Program-made: the position numbers and the translations under genes
Part shown: positions 59,330-64,000 of the stretch, piece after piece
How positions within the stretch are numbered: the stretch's first letter is position 1
How the letters are laid out: each line of letters starts with the position of its first letter
Notes under the pieces: model-generated
The model's input: the letters and a program-made list of their open reading frames with translations, nothing else
Database searches by the model: none
Told to the model about the DNA's origin: nothing
Source: JAJZNI01 sp035624785
GTDB taxonomy: Bacteria > Chloroflexota > Dormibacteria > Aeolococcales > Aeolococcaceae
Assembly (NCBI GenBank): GCA_035624785.1
Contig: DASPQV010000047.1
Location: 1 to 64,000 of the forward strand
Direction of reading: 5' to 3'
DNA: 64,000 nucleotides

Positions 59330-60448
59330 GTGCCTGTCAACCCCTCGGAGCCGATGTCCGAATCCCCAGCGACCCCCTCCCGCAGCGAGCTGGTCGGGCA
59401 GCTCACCACCGCCGTCCGGCGCCAGGTCGCCTGGACCGTCCTCCACAACCAGGCGATCGCCGATCGGCTGGGGATGGGGATCACTGACCTCCACTGCGTC
59501 AACCTGCTCGACCTCGAGGGGCCGATGACCGCGGGCCGGCTCGCCGAGCTGATGGGCCTCACCACGGGGGCGATCACCGGCGTCCTCGACCGGCTGGAGG
59601 CCGGCGGCCTGGTGCGGCGGGAGGCCGACCCGGTCGACCGGCGGCGGGTGGTGGCCCGGCTGGTCCCCGGCGGCATGGAGCGGGTGAGGACGGCGTTCGC
59701 CGCGGTCGCTGCCGCGGCCCAGGAGCTCTACGCCGGGTACGACGTGGCCCAGCTGGCGCTCCTCGACGAGTATGCGGAGCGCAGCGCCGCGATGACCCGG
59801 AGGCTGACCATGGCGATGAGGTCGACCCCCGCCTCGGCGGCGATCACCGAGGGGGCTCTGTCAGCGCCGCTGGGTCAGATCACCGCCGGCCGGCTGGAGA
59901 TAAACGCCACCGCGTCCAAGCTGGGGATCGCCTGCGATCGGGAGATGCCGGAGCTCTACCGCGCCAGCTTCGACCGCCGTCCGCCGAGGATCCGAGTCAG
60001 CGGAGGGACGGTGAACATCAGCTTCCCGGGCATGTGGCACGGGGCGGTGGGGCGTGGCCAGATCACCCTGAACGCCACCATCCCCTGGGCGCTGGACATC
60101 CGGGGTGGCGCCTCGGAGATGGATGTCGACCTGGCCGCTCTGGCGCTGTCCGAGCTGACCATGACGGGAGGAGCCAGCCGCGTGGACCTCAGGCTGTCCC
60201 GACCGGCCGGCACCGTGCCGCTGCGCATCCGTGGGGGTGCCAGCCGGGTGACCATCCGCCGTCCGGCCGGCGTGCCCTTCCGGGTGCGGGTGGGCGGCGG
60301 CCTGACCCGCCTCACCCTCGACGCGCAGCGGGTGGGCTCCATCGGCGGCGGCGCGGTGCTCGACAGCCCCGGCTTCGACGCGGCCGAGGATCGCTACGAG
60401 CTCGGCGTGGAGGGCGGCGCCAGCCGCATCACCGTCGTCGCCGGCTGA
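59330..60448 (+). CDS. MarR regulator fused to a beta-rich C-terminal domain
   Basis: 372 residues from GTG 59330 (ATG 59354 is an alternative). Residues ~20-150 are a MarR winged helix: 'QAIADRLGMGITDLHCVNLL', 'MTAGRLAELMGLTTGAITGV' (recognition helix) and 'LVRREADPVDRRRVVARLV' (wing). Residues ~180-372 form a repetitive beta domain with 'ALDIRGGASEMDVDLAALAL', 'MTGGASRVDLRLSRPAGTVP' and 'VEGGASRITVVAG', i.e. four-plus 'GGAS' strands like the DUF4097/toast-rack fold. That domain normally lies outside the membrane; here it is fused to a cytosolic regulator. It may bind the inducer or a membrane patch. It regulates the divergent efflux operon by position. Confidence 0.85.
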   Translation: MPVNPSEPMSESPATPSRSELVGQLTTAVRRQVAWTVLHNQAIADRLGMGITDLHCVNLLDLEGPMTAGRLAELMGLTTGAITGVLDRLEAGGLVRREADPVDRRRVVARLVPGGMERVRTAFAAVAAAAQELYAGYDVAQLALLDEYAERSAAMTRRLTMAMRSTPASAAITEGALSAPLGQITAGRLEINATASKLGIACDREMPELYRASFDRRPPRIRVSGGTVNISFPGMWHGAVGRGQITLNATIPWALDIRGGASEMDVDLAALALSELTMTGGASRVDLRLSRPAGTVPLRIRGGASRVTIRRPAGVPFRVRVGGGLTRLTLDAQRVGSIGGGAVLDSPGFDAAEDRYELGVEGGASRITVVAG

Positions 60449-60477
60449 GCCCGGTGAGCCCGGGCCGGCGCGCCGTC

Positions 60478-60795
60478 TCACATGGCGTTGAAGGTCTCGG
60501 CGACCTCGATGGTCCCGCCGGCGCTGAGCACCGGGCATCCCCTGGCGATGGCCACCGCGGCGTCCATGCCATCGGCCTCGATGATGCTGTAGCCGCTGGG
60601 GTGCTGGCCCCCGCCATCGCTCCCCACCGATCCGTCGCTCTGGATGGTCCGGACCTGGCTCACCGGGTTGCCGGGGTCGGTGATGGCGCTGCCCGCCTCC
60701 TGGAACCAGGCACCCCACCTCGCCATCAGCGCGTTCCTCTCCGCCTCGGTCTGGCCCATGCCGCCGCCGTGATAGATGAGCAGGTACTTGGCCAT
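60478..60795 (-). CDS. YciI-family (DGPF domain) protein
   Basis: 105 residues. 'MAKYLLIYHGGGMGQTEAER' starts the ferredoxin-like fold; 'WGAWFQEAGSAITDPGNPVS' carries the conserved acidic/His-like positions, and 'GYSIIEADGMDAAVAIARGC' ends in the 'CPVL' strand of the YCII/DGPF group. Such proteins often accompany ECF sigma factors or are standalone; no function assigned. The promoter-operator at 60920-60950 is upstream on the same strand. Confidence 0.82.
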   Translation of the reverse strand: MAKYLLIYHGGGMGQTEAERNALMARWGAWFQEAGSAITDPGNPVSQVRTIQSDGSVGSDGGGQHPSGYSIIEADGMDAAVAIARGCPVLSAGGTIEVAETFNAM

Positions 60796-60919
60796 CGGAG
60801 TTCCTCCTATCGACGGTTGACGAGGGATGGTGGCGGGCGAGACGCGAGGGGAACGGGGTGTCTCCGGTACCGGACCGCACCCGGGAGCACGGTCAGGAAG
60901 CTGGCACCGGAAGCTAACT

Positions 60920-60950
60920 GAACACTGTCATGTTCCCGGCGGGGTGTCAA
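60920..60950 (-). promoter_or_regulatory. Promoter and palindromic operator upstream of yciI
   Basis: -35 TTGACA (minus strand 60950-60945); 17 nt later a weak -10 position lies inside GAACA (60920-60924)-CTGTCA-TGTTC (60931-60935). The palindrome fits a TetR-type site, and the TetR gene lies next door. Confidence 0.4.
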
Positions 60951-60989
60951 ATCCCGATCTGAGCCTTCCGCGCCCTGGCCGGGCGGCGG

Positions 60990-61595
60990 TCAAAACGGTC
61001 CCAGCACCCCGGCCACGAAGAGATCGGTCACCCGCCTGGCCAGCCGCTCGACCTCCGGAGCGCCCCAGTGGGCGCCCAGCCTCCCCGCCCTCCACAGGGC
61101 GGCCAGCCCGTGGACCAGAGACCAGGCCGCGATCGCTACCGCAGGCACCTCTGCCTCGGCGATGAGGCCCGCCTGGGCGCAGGCGCGAACCGGTTCGAGC
61201 AGGAGCGCGCGGGCCTGGGCGGTGACCGCCTCCAAGGCCGGGTCATGGGCATTGAGCAGCTCGGTGCGGAACATGACCTCCCAGCGCCCGGGCTCGGCGA
61301 TCGCGAAGGCGACGTAGCCGCGGCCGTATGACGCGAGGCGCTCCGCCGGGGTCCCGGCCGGGCCCCGCCGTGCCTCTGCAACAACGGCTTCGACCAGGTC
61401 CTGGTAGCCGCGCACCGCGAACGCGGTGAGCATGCCGGCTCGGGTGCCGAAGTGGTAGGCGGGCGCTCCCGGTGAGACTCCGGCGCGCCGGGCGACCTCG
61501 CGGAGCGACAGGCCCTCGATGCCCTTTTCGCGGACCAGGCTCCCCACGGTGCAGAGGAGCGTCTCCCGGAGCTGGGGATGACGGTGCGGTGGCAC
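60990..61595 (-). CDS. TetR-family transcriptional regulator
   Basis: 201 residues from GTG 61595. 'LRETLLCTVGSLVREKGIEG' and 'LSLREVARRAGVSPGAPAYH' followed by 'FGTRAGMLTAFAVRGY' make up the TetR N-terminal helix-turn-helix. The C-terminal effector region (~70-200) has 'WEVMFRTELLNAHDPALEAV' and 'VAIAAWSLVHGLAALWRAGR', a TetR_C_33-like pattern. Target may be the yciI gene or itself. The upstream in-frame extension runs antisense across the Yip1-like gene and is rejected. Confidence 0.85.
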   Translation of the reverse strand: MPPHRHPQLRETLLCTVGSLVREKGIEGLSLREVARRAGVSPGAPAYHFGTRAGMLTAFAVRGYQDLVEAVVAEARRGPAGTPAERLASYGRGYVAFAIAEPGRWEVMFRTELLNAHDPALEAVTAQARALLLEPVRACAQAGLIAEAEVPAVAIAAWSLVHGLAALWRAGRLGAHWGAPEVERLARRVTDLFVAGVLGPF

Positions 61596-61680
61596 CGTCC
61601 CATCTTGGCATCGGCCCGCGACACCGACGGCGGACGCCGGTGGTAACGGTGGGGATTCCCCGGGCGCCAGCTGGGGCTCC

Positions 61681-62262
61681 TCAGCCGGGGTGCAGCCCGG
61701 CGATGCCGCCGGCGACGAGCGCGTAGAGCACGAGGGCGCCGAGCAGCGCCCCGAAGGGGAGCAGGGCCAGGGCCAGCGCGCTGGGTGCCTCCAGCCGGTG
61801 GACGGTCGCCACCGCCAGCCCCAGCAGCACGATGAACCATGCCAGCAGCGGCGCATCGAGCCAGCCCACCCACCACGCTCCCTGGCCGCCTGCCCCGAGC
61901 CGGAGCGCCAGTGCCTGCAGCGCGGAGATCAGCCCGTAGGCGCTGAGCAGGACGAAGCAGTGGCCAGCCGACGCCAGGATCTGCCGGAGCCGCGAGGGCC
62001 TCGCCATCATCCGGGCTCCGAGGTCTATGAGCCAGCCGGCGAGCACCCAGAAGGCTAAGAGCACGGCGGGTAGAGCGACGAAGAGGTAGGGGCTGGGCGG
62101 CGGGAAAGATCGCGGAGCCAGCTCCGCGGCCAGCCAGTCGAAGCCGATCGAGACCGCCCCGGAACCCGCCACGATCGCCGCGGCCGCGGCAAGGCGGGGC
62201 CGGGCGTTGATCGCAGCCAGGCTGCGGCGGGGGCGGACGATCACGCCGGCGGGGGTGGGCAC
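61681..62262 (-). CDS. Yip1-like five-TM membrane protein
   Basis: 193 residues. Start GTG 62262 (VPTPAGVIVRPRRSLAAI); the 'IVRPRRSLAAINARPRLAAA' N-terminus is typical of Yip1/YIF1-domain bacterial proteins, followed by five hydrophobic segments, including 'YLFVALPAVLLAFWVLAGWL' and 'LLAWFIVLLGLAVATVHRLE'. Function unknown. The start follows a TATTAT box by 6 nt. It is divergent from nadA and shares the DtxR-like site. Confidence 0.72.
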   Translation of the reverse strand: MPTPAGVIVRPRRSLAAINARPRLAAAAAIVAGSGAVSIGFDWLAAELAPRSFPPPSPYLFVALPAVLLAFWVLAGWLIDLGARMMARPSRLRQILASAGHCFVLLSAYGLISALQALALRLGAGGQGAWWVGWLDAPLLAWFIVLLGLAVATVHRLEAPSALALALLPFGALLGALVLYALVAGGIAGLHPG

Positions 62263-62268
62263 GAGGCT

Positions 62269-62274
62269 ATAATA
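62269..62274 (-). promoter_or_regulatory. -10 box of the Yip1-like gene (leaderless)
   Basis: Minus-strand TATTAT, 6 nt, GTG at 62262: ideal leaderless spacing. Confidence 0.6.
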
Positions 62275-62276
62275 AA

Positions 62277-62295
62277 TAAGGTCAGGATGACCTAA
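62277..62295. promoter_or_regulatory. DtxR/IdeR-like iron box
   Basis: TAAGGTCAGGATGACCTAA resembles the 19-bp DtxR/IdeR consensus TWAGGTWAGSCTWACCTWA with three mismatches; the arms AGGTCA and TGACCT are perfect. It overlaps the upstream side of the Yip1-like promoter and lies 60 nt before nadA. Confidence 0.5.
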
Positions 62296-62354
62296 ACTCG
62301 GGTGCCGCCTCCCGCGCCGGTCCAGGTGCGCGCGGAGGAGCCCACAGGAGAGCA

Positions 62355-63335
62355 ATGGCCGTCGCCGTAGCCAGCCCAGCCAGTGCCGCCAGCACGGACC
62401 GATTGGTCCGCAGCATCGACAGCCTCCGGCGCACCCGCAACGCGGTCATCCTCGCCCACAACTATCAGCTTGACGAGGTCCAGGACGTCGCCGACTTCGT
62501 CGGCGACTCGCTCAACCTCTCACGGCGGGCCGCGGCCACGGATGCCGACGTGATCGTCTTCTGCGGTGTCCACTTCATGGCCGAGACCGCGGCCATCCTG
62601 TCGCCGGCGAAGACGGTGCTGCTGCCGGACCTGGAGGCCGGGTGCTCGCTGGCCGAGACCATCACCGCCGACCAGCTCCGGGCCTGGAAGGCTGAGCATC
62701 CGGGGGCGGTGGTCGTCTCCTACGTGAACACCTCCGCCGAGGTCAAGGCGGAGTCCGACTACTGCTGCACCTCCGGCAACGCCGAGGCGGTGATCCGCGC
62801 CATCCCCGAGGGCCGCGAGATCCTCTTCTGCCCCGACATGTTCCTGGGAGCCCACCTGGAGCGGGTCACCGGCCGGCGGATGCACGTCTGGATGGGGGAG
62901 TGCCACGTCCACGCCGGGATCAGCCCCCAGGACCTGGCCGCCGCCCGCCGGAACCATCCGGATGCCGAGCTGCTGGTCCATCCGGAGTGCGGCTGCACCT
63001 CGTCGACCGTGTACCGTCTCGGCCGCGGCGACCTCCCGGGGGGTGGTTGCGTGGTGGCGTCGACCGAGGGGATGGTGCGCCGCGCCGCCGAGTCTCCCGC
63101 CGACACCTTCATCGTCGCCACCGAGGTGGGCATCCTCCATCGCCTGCGGCTGCTCGCGCCTGGCAAGCGATTCCTGGCCGCGTCGGAGCACGCCGTCTGC
63201 CCGTACATGAAGCGGATCACCCTGGACAAGGTGGCGACCGCGCTGGAGCGGATGGCACCGGTGGTCACCGTTGCCGAGGACGTCGCGGCGCGGGCCCGGC
63301 TGGCGCTGGAACGGATGGTGGCGATCACCGGCTGA
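62355..63335 (+). CDS. nadA: Quinolinate synthase
   Basis: 326 residues. It condenses iminoaspartate with dihydroxyacetone phosphate to quinolinate in de novo NAD synthesis, using a [4Fe-4S] cluster. 'AVILAHNYQLDEVQDVADFV' is the first domain signature; cluster Cys residues are in 'DVIVFCGVHFMAETAAIL', 'LLVHPECGCTSSTVYRL' and 'SEHAVCPYMKRITLDKV'. 'HVWMGECHVHAGI' carries the substrate-binding segment. AGGAGAG lies ~2-4 nt before ATG 62355. NadB and NadC are not in the window. The DtxR-like box upstream may tie it to iron supply. Confidence 0.94.
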   Translation: MAVAVASPASAASTDRLVRSIDSLRRTRNAVILAHNYQLDEVQDVADFVGDSLNLSRRAAATDADVIVFCGVHFMAETAAILSPAKTVLLPDLEAGCSLAETITADQLRAWKAEHPGAVVVSYVNTSAEVKAESDYCCTSGNAEAVIRAIPEGREILFCPDMFLGAHLERVTGRRMHVWMGECHVHAGISPQDLAAARRNHPDAELLVHPECGCTSSTVYRLGRGDLPGGGCVVASTEGMVRRAAESPADTFIVATEVGILHRLRLLAPGKRFLAASEHAVCPYMKRITLDKVATALERMAPVVTVAEDVAARARLALERMVAITG

Positions 63336-63394
63336 GGTGGCGGAGTCCCCGGCAGAGCCGGCCCGGCCGCTCCCGGGTCGCTGCTCGCGGTTCC

Positions 63395-63400
63395 TAGAAT
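63395..63400 (+). promoter_or_regulatory. -10 box of the last gene (leaderless)
   Basis: TAGAAT, 6 nt, ATG at 63407: ideal leaderless spacing. Confidence 0.55.
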
Positions 63401-63406
63401 CCGCGG

Positions 63407-64000
63407 ATGCAGGTCTCGCTGCTCAGCGACCCGCGTGAATTCGCCAGCGTCTGCGCTGCCTGGCTGGCGGCCGACCCCTGCGGCACCAGCGCCATCTCGA
63501 TCCCTCTGGACGGCGTCCTTCGAGGACTGCGGCCGCAGGGCTCGGATACCCGTTGGGTGGTGGCCGCGCAGGGGGCCCAGGTGCTGGGAGGCGCCCTCTA
63601 CGCCTCCCCGGTCCAGCTCTTCCTGCCGCGCCTGCCGGCCGGCGTCGCCGCCCAGATCGCCGGCCGCCTCCTGGACACCCGGCGGCCGGTCCTGGGGGTC
63701 CACGGCGAGAGGCTCGCGGCTCGCGAGTTCGCCCGCGCGTGGAGCGCGCGGAGCGGCGGGACCTCGCGCCTCACCATGGCCCTCCGGCTGTACCGGCTCA
63801 GCCGGCTGAGAGTCGGCCCCAGCGTGTCGGGTGCGGCCAGGATCGCGGACGGGGAGGAGCGCGAGGTCGTGACCCGCTGGCTGCGGGAGTTCCACGCCGA
63901 GGCGACTCCGGACCAGCGGCACGAGCCGGTCGACGATGCGGCGGAGCGCCGTCTGCGGGCGCGCCAGCTCTGGCTCTGGTGGGACGGCGGCGAGCCGGTG
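63407..64000 (+). CDS. GNAT-type acetyltransferase N-terminal part (3' truncated)
   Basis: 198 residues visible; the gene runs off the window. 'MQVSLLSDPREFASVCAAWL', 'CGTSAISIPLDGVLRGLRPQ', 'LYASPVQLFLPRLPAGVAAQ' and 'LRLYRLSRLRVGPSVSGAAR' match the N-terminal domain of two-domain GNAT proteins (DUF4081-like plus acetyltransferase) in actinobacteria. The acetyl-CoA motif is not yet reached, so the call rests on the N-terminal pattern only. The start follows a TAGAAT box by 6 nt. Confidence 0.6.
   Translation, partial: MQVSLLSDPREFASVCAAWLAADPCGTSAISIPLDGVLRGLRPQGSDTRWVVAAQGAQVLGGALYASPVQLFLPRLPAGVAAQIAGRLLDTRRPVLGVHGERLAAREFARAWSARSGGTSRLTMALRLYRLSRLRVGPSVSGAARIADGEEREVVTRWLREFHAEATPDQRHEPVDDAAERRLRARQLWLWWDGGEPV

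Noticed and set aside
60920..60935. GAACACTGTCATGTTC as an SOS box
   Set aside because: The arms are separated by N8 (GAAC-N8-GTTC), not N4; more like a TetR-type operator.

Overview
The window is about 70% GC and densely packed with genes on both strands. It contains no rRNA, tRNA, CRISPR array, phage or transposase that I can see. The gene families point to a terrestrial, Gram-positive-like high-GC lineage: an ImuA/ImuB/DnaE2 mutasome with a DUF6504 partner, a mycothiol-dependent isomerase-type protein, PspC-domain kinases, a type III polyketide synthase and GAAC-N4-GTTC SOS boxes. A deep actinobacterial, Dormibacterota-like or Chloroflexota-like genome fits best; the sequence alone does not let me choose. 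Many genes have a TANNNT -10 box only 6-12 nt before the start codon and no Shine-Dalgarno site, so leaderless mRNAs look common.

Layout. 1-4.5 kb: the end of a secreted repeat protein, RidA, an SDR protein, a COG4705 membrane protein and a broken VOC gene. 4.5-15.5 kb (minus): one branched-chain amino acid superoperon, leader peptide - 94-aa ORF - ilvB - ilvN - ilvC - leuA - leuC - leuD - leuB - cimA, with divergent ilvD at 15.6-17.3 kb. It begins with a sigma70-type promoter, a Leu/Val/Ile-rich leader peptide and an attenuator hairpin. CimA supplies isoleucine from pyruvate plus acetyl-CoA, sharing LeuCD, LeuB and IlvBNCD. 17.5-23 kb: a PPOX flavoprotein, a GNAT, and a PspC-type histidine kinase/LuxR regulator pair divergent from PspC/LiaF-like membrane proteins. 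23-27 kb: a possible phenolic-lipid or prenylquinone cluster (flavoprotein, ICMT-type methyltransferase, type III PKS, UbiA prenyltransferase). 27.1-28.4 kb: a DAHP synthase-chorismate mutase fusion preceded by a Phe/Tyr-rich leader peptide and a hairpin that would hide the ribosome binding site.

28.6-31.6 kb: an ABC exporter and a HAD phosphatase. 31.9-39.3 kb: the SOS mutagenesis cassette (imuA, imuB, DUF6504, dnaE2), with two exact SOS boxes around the promoter and a VapBC module in the opposite orientation between DUF6504 and dnaE2. 39.6-48.7 kb: envelope proteins (zinc-ribbon/TM protein, S49 peptidase, membrane spermidine-synthase-like protein, GT2-GtrA-GAF fusion, large polytopic protein, RDD protein), with a four-unit GC hairpin array between two divergent genes. 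48.7-54.8 kb: MEMO and its radical SAM partner, a ketopantoate-reductase-like enzyme and small metabolic proteins. 54.9-60.4 kb: a five-gene ATGA-coupled efflux operon divergent from a MarR regulator fused to a beta-rich domain. 60.5-64 kb: YciI, TetR, a Yip1-like protein, NadA next to a DtxR-like box, and the start of a GNAT.

The most unusual signal runs across loci. Several operon junctions wider than about 30 nt (leuA/leuC, leuC/leuD, upstream of ilvC, imuB/DUF6504) are filled by mini-ORFs of 13-41 codons joined to their neighbours by 4-nt ATGA/GTGA overlaps. At two of these loci the mini-ORFs look like tandem duplications of the downstream gene's own start region. GC-rich hairpins occur at or near the same places.
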